Positions 36,422 to 45,257 of a stretch of 64,000 nt of DNA are shown here, piece after piece. Below the pieces are notes generated by a model, which was not told the DNA's origin, made no database searches, and saw only the letters and a list, made by a program, of their open reading frames with translations. The stretch covers positions 72,047-136,046 of the forward strand of contig CAVYBK010000011.1 in NCBI GenBank assembly GCA_963766725.1, read 5' to 3'. The stretch comes from DATEOR01 sp963766725. GTDB taxonomy: Bacteria > Actinomycetota > Thermoleophilia > Gaiellales > Gaiellaceae. Position numbers and translations under genes: made by a program. Each line of letters begins with the position of its first letter. Position 1 is the first letter of the stretch.

Positions 36422-37819
36422 CTACTTCCGGATCAGCGCTTCGAGCGCCTCGCGCGCGGCGGCGTCGGGAAGGGTCGTCACAACCGGCTTTCCGGGCGCC
36501 TCGAGGAGGACGAAGACGCCCTCGCCCTTCTTGTCGCGCTTGAGCGAGGCCCACGCCGCATCCGGGTCGGCGGCGACGGGCTCAGGGCGCAAGATCTCCT
36601 CGACCACACCGGTATCGAGGCCGGAAAGGCGTAGCGCCGCGAGGAGGCCGAGGGCGACCGCATCGCCGTGGGAGACCGTGTAGCCGGAGCCGGTTTCGAG
36701 CGCGTGCGCGAACGTGTGGCCGAGATTCAGGATCGTCCGCCGGCCCTCGAGCTCGAACGGATCGGAGAGGACGACGCCCGCCTTGAATGCGGCGCACGCG
36801 TGGATCATCTCTTCCTCTTCGAGCTTCCAGACCTCTCGGCCGGCCAGGAGGCCTGTCTTCACCACCTCGGCCATGCCCGCGCGCCGCTCCGCGTCAGGAA
36901 GCGTAGCCAGGAAGCGGGTGTCGATGAATACGACCTGCGGAAAGTGGAAGACGCCCGCAAGGTTCTTTCCCTCTCCGGTGTTGATGCCGGTCTTCCCGCC
37001 GATCGCCGCATCGACCATACCGGTGAGCGTCGTCGGAATCGCGGTCCATTTCACGCCGCGTTTGTACGTTGCCGCCGCGAAGCCGGCGACATCGGTGGTC
37101 GACCCACCCCCGCACGCGATGAGCATGCCGTCGCGGTCGAGCTCCAGCTCTCGCCAGATCCTCTCGACGACGGCCAACGACTTCGCCTCCTCCCCCGGGG
37201 GCACCGTAAGGACACGATCGCGGCCTTCAAGCGGGTGCAGACCCAGCACCCGTTCGTCGACGACGACGTACGACTCCGGTGCCAAAATCGCTGTCCCGAC
37301 GAAGATGCGGAGCGCGGCAAGGGCGACGCTCTCCGCGTCGTCCGCCGGCGCATCCATTGCCTCGGTGTAGACCGGCCTTCGCGCGGCGAATAGCTCCCGA
37401 AAGTCCTCTTCCCTCCGGGCGAGCGGCCGGTTCGAGCCCTTGACGCGCTCCCACGCCTCGTCCACGTCGACGTCGAGGAGAACCGTGTACGCATGGGCGC
37501 GGAGTCGTTCCCGCGTCTTCTCGGAGAGCACCGCCCCGCCGCCGAGCGCAATCACCGAAGGCGGCCCCGCGAGGGCTTCGGCGACGATCTGCTCCTCGAG
37601 CCGCCGGAACTCGGGCTCTCCGCGCTCGAAGAGCTCCGGGATGGGCCCGTGGAGCCGCTCGATCTCGGCATCCGTGTCCACGAACGGGCGGGCCGTGCGC
37701 TCGGCGACCTCGCGCCCGATCGTCGACTTCCCCGCCCCCATGAAGCCGATGAGGGCGAGGTGCTTCCCTAACGCTCCTACCTCGGAGACCAGGGGATCCG
37801 CTCCACGTACGCACGCCAC
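36422..37819 (-). CDS. Shikimate kinase - 3-dehydroquinate synthase fusion
   Basis: 465 codons. N-terminal shikimate kinase (about 19-180): P-loop GFMGAGKSTIGREVA, FVDTDAEIERLHG, ALGGGAVLSEKTR. C-terminal dehydroquinate synthase (about 185-465): ACGGGSTTDVAGFAAATYKRG, PTTLTGMVDAAIGGKTGIN, NLGHTFAHALETG and the zinc-ligand region SHGDAVALGL. One protein would carry steps 2 and 5 of the shikimate pathway. The only standard start (GTG 37819) lies inside aroC and has no ribosome binding site. A good TAGGAG lies after the aroC stop but is followed by TTA (37771), not a start, so the true start is unresolved. Confidence 0.85.
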   Translation of the reverse strand: MACVRGADPLVSEVGALGKHLALIGFMGAGKSTIGREVAERTARPFVDTDAEIERLHGPIPELFERGEPEFRRLEEQIVAEALAGPPSVIALGGGAVLSEKTRERLRAHAYTVLLDVDVDEAWERVKGSNRPLARREEDFRELFAARRPVYTEAMDAPADDAESVALAALRIFVGTAILAPESYVVVDERVLGLHPLEGRDRVLTVPPGEEAKSLAVVERIWRELELDRDGMLIACGGGSTTDVAGFAAATYKRGVKWTAIPTTLTGMVDAAIGGKTGINTGEGKNLAGVFHFPQVVFIDTRFLATLPDAERRAGMAEVVKTGLLAGREVWKLEEEEMIHACAAFKAGVVLSDPFELEGRRTILNLGHTFAHALETGSGYTVSHGDAVALGLLAALRLSGLDTGVVEEILRPEPVAADPDAAWASLKRDKKGEGVFVLLEAPGKPVVTTLPDAAAREALEALIRK

Positions 37820-38857
37820 GCGGCGACGAAGTCCCCGACCGAGTCGCCGCCGAACTTCTCCCGCGCCGCCCGCGCGATCTCGAAAGCGACGCAGGCCTCG
37901 GCGACGACCGCGAGCGCCTCCACCGCGGCGACGTCGGAGCGCTCGACGAGCGCCTGTGCCGGATCGCCGGTCTCGAGGTCCGCCGAGCGGAGCGGCCGCA
38001 TCAACGTGGGCAGCGGCTTCATCGCCGCGCGCACGACGATCTCCTCGCCGTTGGACACGCCCGCCTCCAGCCCGCCGGCGTGATTCGTCTCACGCCGGTA
38101 GCCGCCTTCGTCGCGCAGGATCTCGTCGTGGGCCTCGGAGCCCCGCAGGCCCGCCAGGGCGAAGCCGTCGCCGATCTCGACGCCCTTGACGGCCTGGGTG
38201 CCCATGAGCGTCCAGGCGAGCCGGGCGTCCAGGCGGTCTTCCTTCGTCGCGTAGGAGCCGAGGCCCGGCGGAACCCCCTTTGCCCGCACCTCGACGATCC
38301 CACCGACGGTGTCGCGGTCTGCCCGCGCCGCGTCGATACGGCTCTCGAGGTCGTCGCCCACGGACGTCCCGGAGACCTCGATGCCGATCTCGCCGACGAG
38401 CGCCTTCGCCACGGCGCCGCCCGCGACGATCGCAGCGGTATGCCGCGCGCTCGCGCGTTCGAGGGCGTTGCGCGCATCGGAAAGCTCGTACTTCATGACG
38501 CCCGCGAGGTCGGCGTGGCCCGGGCGCGGCAGCGTCACGGGCTCCTTGCCCTTCCCGGCCGCGTCGCCTTCGGGCGGCCACGGGCTCATCCCCCACTCCC
38601 AGTTCGCGTGATCGCGATTGCGGACGAGGAACGCGAGCGGCGTCCCGAGGGTGCGGCCGTGCCGGAGGCCGGCGAGAACCTCGACGCGTGTCCGTCTCGA
38701 TCTGCTGCCTCGGGCTGCGCCCGTAGCCCTGCTGGCGACGGTGGAGGTCCGCCTCGATCGAGGCGCGGTCGAGCTCGAGGCCCGCGGGCAGGCCCGTGAC
38801 GATGCCCACGAGCGCGGGGCCGTGAGACTCGCCGGCTGTCGTCAGCGTGAGCGCCAC
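37777..38857 (-). pseudogene. aroC: Chorismate synthase, one frameshift (possible sequence error)
   Basis: The N-terminal frame from the GTG at 38857 reads TLTTAGESHGPALVGIVTG and RRQQGYGRSPRQQIETD. Near 38685 an extra base shifts the frame; the continuation is RVEVLAGLRHGRTLGTPLAF, then RNRDHANWEWGMSP, and the C-terminal part to 37777 includes TNHAGGLEAGVSNGEEI. Every conserved block of a full-length enzyme (about 360 aa) is present, so the gene is likely intact in vivo. Converts EPSP to chorismate with reduced FMN. Followed by aroKB. Confidence 0.85.
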
Positions 38858-38941
38858 GCCGCAAAGCCTATGGCTCAGGCTTCGAGGAGGCGATCCCGGT
38901 TCGCGAGGGCGACGGTGCGCCACCGCGGGCGCTCTCCACGT

Positions 38942-39748
38942 TCAGCGCGAGAGCGCGGCGCGCATGACCGGGACCGGCGCCTGGATGCCCGTCCAGCGCT
39001 CGAACGATGCCGCCCCCTGGCCGAGCAGGACCTCGAGGCCGTCGACGACCCGTGTGCATCCGGCTTTGCGTGCGGCGGCGACCAGGGCAGTATCCGATCC
39101 ATCCTGCCTGTACGCGAGGTCGACGACCTGCTGCCCGGGCGAGAGCTCGACCAACGCCTCGTCCCGGATCGGCGTCGCGTTGACGATGAGGGTTACCTCT
39201 CGACCCGACGGGGGCCAGTCGCTCTCGGCCGAGATTTCGCTTTCGGAGAAGAGTGTGCGAAGGCGAACGGCGAGCGCGTGCGCCCGTTCGGCGTCCCGCG
39301 CCGCGACGGTGATCGACTCCGCGCCGGCATCTCCGAGGGACGTGGCCACCGCCTGCGCTCCCCCGCCCGCGCCGAGGACGAGCACACGGGCTCCCTCGGC
39401 TTCGACGAGGCCTACGACCGCCGGGCCGTCCGTGCTCGACCCGAGCACGCGTCCGTCGCGGACGACGAGTGTGTTCACCGACCCGGCGCGGGCAGCCACG
39501 TCGTCGAGCTCGTCGCAGTAGCCGACGACGGCGGTCTTGTGCGGAATGGTCACGTTCGCGCCCGCGAAGCCAAGCGCCTCCAAGCCGGCCACGGCCTCCT
39601 CGAGCCGCTCCCGCTGCACGGGCAACGGCACGTACGCCCAGTCGAGCGCGACCGCGGCGAAGGCGGCGTTCTGCATGAGCGGTGACAGCGAGTGGTCGAC
39701 CGGGTCGCCGATCAGACCCACGAGCCGTGTGGCGCCGCCGATGGTCAA
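38942..39748 (-). CDS. aroE: Shikimate dehydrogenase
   Basis: 268 aa from a TTG at 39748 that overlaps the mltG stop (TTGA). Shikimate-binding DPVDHSLSPLMQNAAF, catalytic Lys in ANVTIPHKTAV, NADP site VLGAGGGAQAVATSL, and NATPIRDEALV. Reduces 3-dehydroshikimate to shikimate. Separated from aroC by 84 bp with no evident ORF. Confidence 0.92.
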   Translation of the reverse strand: MTIGGATRLVGLIGDPVDHSLSPLMQNAAFAAVALDWAYVPLPVQRERLEEAVAGLEALGFAGANVTIPHKTAVVGYCDELDDVAARAGSVNTLVVRDGRVLGSSTDGPAVVGLVEAEGARVLVLGAGGGAQAVATSLGDAGAESITVAARDAERAHALAVRLRTLFSESEISAESDWPPSGREVTLIVNATPIRDEALVELSPGQQVVDLAYRQDGSDTALVAAARKAGCTRVVDGLEVLLGQGAASFERWTGIQAPVPVMRAALSR

Positions 39749-40656
39749 CCGCAGTCGAGTCCGCCGCGCGGGTAGTTGTTGAACTCGTCGAGGCTGGCCG
39801 TGAAGAAGTGGCTCTTGCAGTCTGCCTTGCGGACGAAGTACAGGTAGTCGACCTTCGCCGGGTGCGCGGCCGCCTGCATCGAGGCAAGCCCCGGGTTGCC
39901 GATCGGGGTCGGCGGGATTCCCGGGCAGCAGCGAGTGTTGTACGGCGAGGGGGTCTCCAGCTGGCTCTGCAAGATCGCCTGCGTCGGCGGGATGTTCAAG
40001 CCGTAGCGGATCGTGGCGTCGATGCCGAGCGGCATATCCAGGTGGAGCCGGTTGTAGATCACCGCAGCGACGAGTGGCCGCTCCTTCGGCACCTGCACCT
40101 CCTTCTCGATCATGGAGGCGATGGTGAGGACGTCGTACTCGGTCAGGTTCTTCGACTTCGCGTACTTGAGGTCGATCTGGCTCCAGTTGCGGTCGAAAGC
40201 CTCGAGCTGGTCGCCGACGAGCTCCTTCGACGTCGTGTCCTCGGTGAAGTCGTAGGTCGCGGGGAAGAGGAAGCCCTCGAGATTCGGCACGTTCTTCGGG
40301 AAGCCGGCCGGCGGATCCGTCGTCTTCGTGACCCGCAGGTACTCCTGCTCGGAGAGGTTCGGCGTGATCTGGCGCTTGTCCTCGGCGATCTTGTTCACGG
40401 CGGTGATGCGGTCGGCCATCTCGACGCGGGTGAAGCCCTCCGGGAAGACGATGCGCAGGACGGGCTTGGGCGGCGGGCCTGTCGTCGTGTCCTGCGTAGC
40501 GGGGCCCGAGCTCGCGCCGCTGTTTCGGCCGACCACCGCAAACACGATCGCGGCGAGCACGCCGATCCCGAGGATCAGCCCGCCGAGAGCCGCGAGCGCG
40601 CGTGTCGTGGAGGACGCTTGCCGGTGGCGTCTTATCTCGGGAGGGCGCTCTTCCAT
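39745..40656 (-). CDS. mltG: Endolytic murein transglycosylase MltG
   Basis: 303 aa from the ATG at 40656. A basic N-terminus (EERPPEIRRHRQ), a transmembrane helix (about 22-45), a low-complexity Thr/Pro linker and a YceG/MltG catalytic domain with LEGFLFPATYDF and ASMIEKEVQVPKERP (catalytic Glu). It cleaves nascent glycan strands at the membrane. The printed frame is open upstream into ruvX, which I attribute to a frameshift in ruvX; the true ruvX stop (40632) overlaps the mltG start by 25 bp. Confidence 0.92.
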   Translation of the reverse strand: MEERPPEIRRHRQASSTTRALAALGGLILGIGVLAAIVFAVVGRNSGASSGPATQDTTTGPPPKPVLRIVFPEGFTRVEMADRITAVNKIAEDKRQITPNLSEQEYLRVTKTTDPPAGFPKNVPNLEGFLFPATYDFTEDTTSKELVGDQLEAFDRNWSQIDLKYAKSKNLTEYDVLTIASMIEKEVQVPKERPLVAAVIYNRLHLDMPLGIDATIRYGLNIPPTQAILQSQLETPSPYNTRCCPGIPPTPIGNPGLASMQAAAHPAKVDYLYFVRKADCKSHFFTASLDEFNNYPRGGLDCG

Positions 40657-41028
40657 TCCAGGTAGTTCGAAAGCAGGTGGGCCGCCGCGACGGCATCCGG
40701 AGCGAGCCTCGGACGGCTGCGCCTCGGCGAGCTTGGTCGTGAACCGCTCGTCGAAGCTCTCTATCGGCACTCCGGTCACCGCCCTGAGAGCGGACACGAA
40801 TGCCTCGGTCTCCTCGGCCTGCGCTCCCCGCTCGCCGCGCAACGTCACGGGCAGGCCGACGACGATCTGCTCGACCCCTTCGCGCTCGGCCAGCTCGGCG
40901 AGATGCTTCAGGCCGGCGGGGGCCGACGCGTTCTCGACGACCTCGAGGGGCCTCGCCAGGGTCCCGGTCGGATCCGATACGGCGACACCGGTCCGCGCCG
41001 AGCCGTAGTCGAGGGCGAGCACCTTCAC
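40632..41028 (-). pseudogene. ruvX: Holliday junction resolvase-like RuvX/YqgF, one frameshift (possible sequence error)
   Basis: RNase-H-like fold: VLALDYGSARTGVAVSD, VGLPVTLRGERGAQAEE, SFDERFTTKLAEA. Near 40695 a base appears to be missing: the alternative frame gives PDAVAAAHLLSNYLEWKSA and a TAA at 40632, the expected C-terminus. As printed the frame runs on into mltG, making a 427-codon ORF. YqgF/RuvX acts in 16S rRNA 5' maturation or junction resolution. It precedes mltG, as in many bacteria, and lies 12 bp after alaS. Confidence 0.85.
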
Positions 41029-41040
41029 AGGCGGGCGATT

Positions 41041-43587
41041 CTAGTTGGAGAGCGCGGCGATCAGCGCCTTCTCCGCCTGGGCCAGCGCGTCTGCGAGCTT
41101 TTCGGGGTCGCGGCCGCCCGCGCGCGCCATTGTCGGCCGGCCGCCTCCCCCGCCGCCCATGAGCGCGGCGGCCTCGCGGATGAGCGCGACGGCGTCCAAT
41201 CCGCGCTCCTCGAGCGAGCGGTCGAGGTTGACGACGAGGTGCACGCGTCCGTCTTCGCGCGCTCCGAGCACGACGGCCGCCGGCGCATGCTGCTGTTTCA
41301 GCCGGTCGGAGAGCTCGAGCATGTCGTCCGGGGTCGACTCGCCGAGCTCCATGACGATCACCTCCACCCCGCCGGCCTGGTTTCGCCTCTCCGCGAGGAC
41401 CTCGGGACCCCCGCTCGTCTCCGGCTTGCGCTTTGCCTCCTTGCGCGCCTGCCCGAGCTCCGACCGCAGGGCGGCGGCCTCCTCCGCCTGCGCGCGAAGG
41501 TACGCGAAGGCCTCGCCGGAGGTCACGGCTTCGATGCGCCGCACGCCCGAGCCGACGGACCCTTCGGAGATGATCGCGAACGGCCCGATCTCCGCGGTCG
41601 AGCGCACGTGGGTGCCGCCGCAGAGCTCGCGCGAGAAGCCGGGGACTTCGACCACGCGGACGACCTCGCCGTACTTCTCCCCGAAGAGCATCATCGCACC
41701 GAGCTTCCGCGCCTCCTCGATCGGCGTCAGGAACGTGTGCACCGGGAGGTTCTCGAACACGCGCTCGTTGACGATCTCCTCCACGCGCTCGCGCTCCTCC
41801 GCGCTCATCGCCTGCGGGTGGGTGAAATCGAAGCGCAGCTTGTCTGGGCGCACTGCCGAGCCGGCCTGGCGAACGTGGTCGCCGAGGACCTCCTGAAGCG
41901 CCTTGTGCAGGAGGTGTGTCGCCGTGTGGTTGGCCATCGTCGGGAAGCGCACCTTCCAGGGGACGCACGCCTTGACCCGTTCGCCCGCGGAGAACCCATC
42001 TCCCCGGAAGACGAGCGCCTGGTCCTCGCCGAAGCGGAACGCGGCCGCGAGCTCGGCGCGCTTCCCGTCGGCCTCGATCCAGCCCTGGTCGCTCACCTGC
42101 CCGCCCCCGTCGGGATAGAAGGGGGATTCCCGCAGCTTTGCGAGGAAGGTACCGTCGCCGAGGTCCTCGAGGGCGCCGATCTGCGTAAGCACCTCGGTCT
42201 TCTCCCAGCCGAGGAACTCGGTCTCGAAGCCGGCCTCGCGCGCGAAGTCCCCAGCTCGCTGCAGCTCGCTCTTCTCCCCTCCCGCACGCGAGATCTCGCG
42301 GTGCTCCTCCATGAGCCGCTTGAACCCGTCCTCGTCGACCGCGTGCCCGCGCTCGCGCGCGAGCTCCTCGGTCAGCTCGATCGGGAAGCCGTACGTCGCC
42401 GTGAGCGTGAATGCATCCTCGGCCGAGATGTCTCCCTTGGCCGCGACCTCGTCGAAGAGCTTCATCCCGCGCGCAAGCGTCTCCGAGAACCGCTCTTCCT
42501 CCGCGCGAAGCGCTTCGCGGATCGGGTCCCGGTTCGCCTCGAGCTCCGGATACCACTGGCCCATCTGCTCGACGACGACGTCAGAAAGTCGCCACAGGTC
42601 TTCGAGCCCGATCTTCCGCGCCTGCTGGACCGCGCGGCGGATGATGCGCCGGAGGACGTAGCCGCGGCCCTCGTTCGAGGGCACGACGCCGTCGGCTACG
42701 AGGCAGGTCATCCCGCGCCCGTGGTCGGCGAGCACGCGGTGCGCCTTCGTCGCCACCTCGTCCGCGTCCCAGGCGACGCCGCTCTCCTTCTCGATCCAGG
42801 CCATGATCGCCTGGTAGCCGTCAGTCTCGTAGACCGACCGGGAGGGCACTTCCTGCACGATCGCGGCCAGCCGCTCGAGGCCCATGCCCGTGTCGACGTT
42901 CTGCTGCGGAAGCGGCGTCAGCGTCCCGTCGGGCTTGAGCTCGTACTCCATGAAGACGAGGTTCCAGAACTCGAGGAAACGGTCGCAGCGCGGACACGCG
43001 GGCGCGCAGCCGGGATCGCCGCACCCGTACTCCTCGCCCCAGTCGAAGTAGATCTCCGAGTCGGGCCCGCACGGCCCCGGCCCGCCGACCGACCAGAAGT
43101 TCTCGCTGCTCGGGAGGGCGACGATCCGCTCACGCGGGATGCCGACCTCCAGCCAGTGGCCGACGGCGACCTCGTCCTCGCCGAGGCCGAGCTGCGGATC
43201 GCCGGCGTGCACGGTCGCCCACACGCGCTCCCAGTCGAGCTTCAGGTGGTCCTGGATGAACTCGGTCGCGAGCTCGATCGCGCCCTGCTTGAAGTACTGG
43301 CCGAACGAGAAGTTGCCGAGCATCTCGAAGAAGGTGAGGTGATGGCCGTCGAGCCCGACCTCGTCGATGTCGGGCGTGCGGAAGCACTTCTGCGCCGTGG
43401 TCGTGAGCGGCGCGGGCGGCTCCTCGCGGCCGAGGAAGTACGGCATCTGCGGCTGCATCCCCGCGGACGTGAGCAGCGTCGACGTGTCCTCAGGGCGAGG
43501 GACGAGCGGCCACGAGGGCAGCCGTCTGTGGCCCTTGGACTCGAAGAAGGAGAGGAAGCCCTCCCGAAGCTCCGCGGAGGTGCGCAT
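41041..43587 (-). CDS. alaS: Alanyl-tRNA synthetase
   Basis: 848 aa. Class II catalytic core (FLSFFESKGHRRLPSWPLVP, TSAGMQPQMPYFLG), the tRNA recognition region, the editing-domain zinc site HTATHLLHKALQ and CGGTHVRS, and the C-terminal DHHA1 domain with a Gly-rich GGGGGGRPTMARAGG. Start ATG at 43587, 20 bp upstream-adjacent to sigF on the same strand. No frameshift seen across the whole gene. Confidence 0.97.
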   Translation of the reverse strand: MRTSAELREGFLSFFESKGHRRLPSWPLVPRPEDTSTLLTSAGMQPQMPYFLGREEPPAPLTTTAQKCFRTPDIDEVGLDGHHLTFFEMLGNFSFGQYFKQGAIELATEFIQDHLKLDWERVWATVHAGDPQLGLGEDEVAVGHWLEVGIPRERIVALPSSENFWSVGGPGPCGPDSEIYFDWGEEYGCGDPGCAPACPRCDRFLEFWNLVFMEYELKPDGTLTPLPQQNVDTGMGLERLAAIVQEVPSRSVYETDGYQAIMAWIEKESGVAWDADEVATKAHRVLADHGRGMTCLVADGVVPSNEGRGYVLRRIIRRAVQQARKIGLEDLWRLSDVVVEQMGQWYPELEANRDPIREALRAEEERFSETLARGMKLFDEVAAKGDISAEDAFTLTATYGFPIELTEELARERGHAVDEDGFKRLMEEHREISRAGGEKSELQRAGDFAREAGFETEFLGWEKTEVLTQIGALEDLGDGTFLAKLRESPFYPDGGGQVSDQGWIEADGKRAELAAAFRFGEDQALVFRGDGFSAGERVKACVPWKVRFPTMANHTATHLLHKALQEVLGDHVRQAGSAVRPDKLRFDFTHPQAMSAEERERVEEIVNERVFENLPVHTFLTPIEEARKLGAMMLFGEKYGEVVRVVEVPGFSRELCGGTHVRSTAEIGPFAIISEGSVGSGVRRIEAVTSGEAFAYLRAQAEEAAALRSELGQARKEAKRKPETSGGPEVLAERRNQAGGVEVIVMELGESTPDDMLELSDRLKQQHAPAAVVLGAREDGRVHLVVNLDRSLEERGLDAVALIREAAALMGGGGGGRPTMARAGGRDPEKLADALAQAEKALIAALSN

Positions 43588-43607
43588 GCGCTCGATTCTA
43601 CGCGGGA

Positions 43608-44384
43608 CTACCGGCGGCTCTGGGAGGCGCGCCGAGGCTCTTCCTCGGTCACGATCTCGTCGCGCATCTTCTCGAGCGAGCGGCGAATGAGGCGTGAGAC
43701 GTGCATCTGCGAGATTCCGACCTGCTGGGCGATCTGCGACTGGGTCAGGCCCTCGAAGAAGCGCAGGTGGAGGATCCGCCGCTCGCGCTCGTCGAGCTTG
43801 GCGAGGCCGGGCGCCAGAACGGCGCGGTCCTCGCTCACCTCGTACTCGTGCTCGATGGTTCCCAGGGACTCGAGCGGGTCGAGGTCGGAGTCGTCGTCCC
43901 CCCCGCTGGGCGCGGAGAGGGAGAGCGTGGCGTAGGCCTGCCCGCTCTCCAGCGCCTCGAGCACGTCTTCCTCCTCGACGCCGGCAGCCTTCGCGAGCTC
44001 GGGGATCGTCGGCGAACGCTCGAGCTGCACGGTCAGCTCCTCGAGGAGATGCGAGAGCCGCACGTTCAGCTCCTGCAGGCCGCGCGGCACGCGGATCGAC
44101 CAGCCCTTGTCGCGGAAGTGCCGCTTGATCTCGCCGATGATGTTCGGCGTCGCGTACGTCGTCAGCTCGACGCCGCGGTCGATGTCGAAGCGGTCGATCG
44201 CCTTGATGAGGCCGATGCAGCCGACCTGGACCAGATCCTCGAGCTGCTCGCCGCGATAGGAATAACGGCGAGCCAGAGAGCGGACAAGCGGTAGGTACTG
44301 CTCGATCAGCTGCTCGCGCGCCTGGGTGTCGCCGCCTTCGTGATACCTGCGCAGCAGCTCCTTGTCTTTCTTTTCCTCAGGCAT
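43608..44384 (-). CDS. RNA polymerase sigma factor, SigB/SigF/SigG group
   Basis: 258 aa from the ATG at 44384. Region 2 (EQYLPLVRSLARRYSYRGEQ, DLVQVGCIGLIKAIDRFD), region 3 (WSIRVPRGLQELNVRLSHLL) and region 4 helix-turn-helix (GLTQSQIAQQVGISQMHVSR) are all present; there is no region 1.1. This is the stress/differentiation sigma group normally held by an anti-sigma kinase. The upstream gene, overlapping by 8 bp, encodes an RsbW-like protein, so the pair is probably sigma/anti-sigma. Confidence 0.92.
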   Translation of the reverse strand: MPEEKKDKELLRRYHEGGDTQAREQLIEQYLPLVRSLARRYSYRGEQLEDLVQVGCIGLIKAIDRFDIDRGVELTTYATPNIIGEIKRHFRDKGWSIRVPRGLQELNVRLSHLLEELTVQLERSPTIPELAKAAGVEEEDVLEALESGQAYATLSLSAPSGGDDDSDLDPLESLGTIEHEYEVSEDRAVLAPGLAKLDERERRILHLRFFEGLTQSQIAQQVGISQMHVSRLIRRSLEKMRDEIVTEEEPRRASQSRR

Positions 44385-44781
44385 TTGTCCCCGCCGGTTT
44401 GATCCCGCGGACGCGCTTCGAAAGGCGAAGCCAGTCGCCGTCCTCGCGCGCCTCCACCCCCGCGTCCTCGACGAGGGTACCGAGAAGGCGCCCGAGCCCA
44501 AGGTCCCCGTCCGACGACTGCTCGAGGTCGGCGCGGACCGCTTCGCCGTTCAGCGGCCCGATGGCCATGGCGATCGCCTCGTCGGTGACCTCGAGCTCGA
44601 CGCGGATCTCGGCCGCTGTCGAATACGCGTCGCCTTCGAGGACGGTGACGAGGGCAAGCTGCAGGTCTTCGAGAGCCTCGTAGGAAAGGTTGTGCCGCGC
44701 GGCGAGGCCGCCCACGACGAGACGCGCGACCCCGTGGAAGGGGCGTTCGTTCGGGATGCGGAGCTCGATCGCCTGCGTCAC
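44377..44781 (-). CDS. RsbW/SpoIIAB-like anti-sigma factor with degenerate N-box
   Basis: 134 aa, HATPase-like fold. The expected ATP-binding N-box (family pattern with Glu and Asn, as in SEALTNAV) reads LALVTVLEGDAY at residues 42-52, lacking both residues. A later DGDLGLGRLLGTLVED resembles the Gly-rich lid. It overlaps the sigma factor gene by 8 bp, so it is almost certainly its partner, but kinase activity on an anti-anti-sigma factor is doubtful. GTG start overlaps the stop of the DUF948-like gene. Confidence 0.72.
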   Translation of the reverse strand: MTQAIELRIPNERPFHGVARLVVGGLAARHNLSYEALEDLQLALVTVLEGDAYSTAAEIRVELEVTDEAIAMAIGPLNGEAVRADLEQSSDGDLGLGRLLGTLVEDAGVEAREDGDWLRLSKRVRGIKPAGTNA

Positions 44782-45248
44782 GGTCCCTCAGCGCCGTGCT
44801 CGAGCTCGTCGGCGATCTCCTGTTCGCGCCGTGCAGCGGCCTTGCGGGCGGCGTCCTTCGCCTGCCGCGGGTCGTGTGAGACCCGGAAGGCGGCGATGCC
44901 GTGGGCAACGCCCTCGAAAAGGCCCGAAAGCTTCTGCACCGGCCGTGTGATGGCGATCGAGACCGCCCGCACGGCCGTGTCGACGTGATCCGCGGCGTCG
45001 ACGGCACTGTCGGTGACGAGATCTACCTTGTCCAGCTGAGCATTCACGCGGTCGACGGTTCCTCCGGCCTTGTTGATCACAGGGAGAACTTCTTTTTCCA
45101 GCCCTTGGATGAACGAAGTAAGGCGCCGAACGGTTCCGCTCAGATTGAGAAGGACGAGCCCGAGCCCGAGACCGACGACGACGAGGAACACGCTGAGCGC
45201 GATCCAGACGATGTCGAGGGTACTCAGGTCGGCGAGAGGCAAGGGCAA
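44778..45248 (-). CDS. DUF948-like membrane protein
   Basis: 156 aa. One N-terminal transmembrane helix (about 12-36: VWIALSVFLVVVGLGLGLVL), then an extended helical region (LTSFIQGLEKEVLPVINKAG, VDRVNAQLDKVDLVTD) typical of DUF948, and a charged tail. It sits between mnmA and the anti-sigma gene. Some DUF948 proteins are general-stress proteins; here the link is only positional. Confidence 0.75.
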   Translation of the reverse strand: MPLPLADLSTLDIVWIALSVFLVVVGLGLGLVLLNLSGTVRRLTSFIQGLEKEVLPVINKAGGTVDRVNAQLDKVDLVTDSAVDAADHVDTAVRAVSIAITRPVQKLSGLFEGVAHGIAAFRVSHDPRQAKDAARKAAARREQEIADELEHGAEGP

Positions 45249-45257
45249 GATGTTAGT

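Noticed and set aside
38942..42556. 1204-codon minus-strand ORF ending in aroE
   Set aside because: Only the last 268 codons are AroE-like; the rest runs through mltG and alaS in the wrong frame. The TTG at 39748 overlapping the mltG stop is the real start.
40903..43935. 1010-codon plus-strand ORF opposite alaS and sigF
   Set aside because: Antisense to two certain genes; no domain, no ribosome binding site, low-complexity charged sequence.
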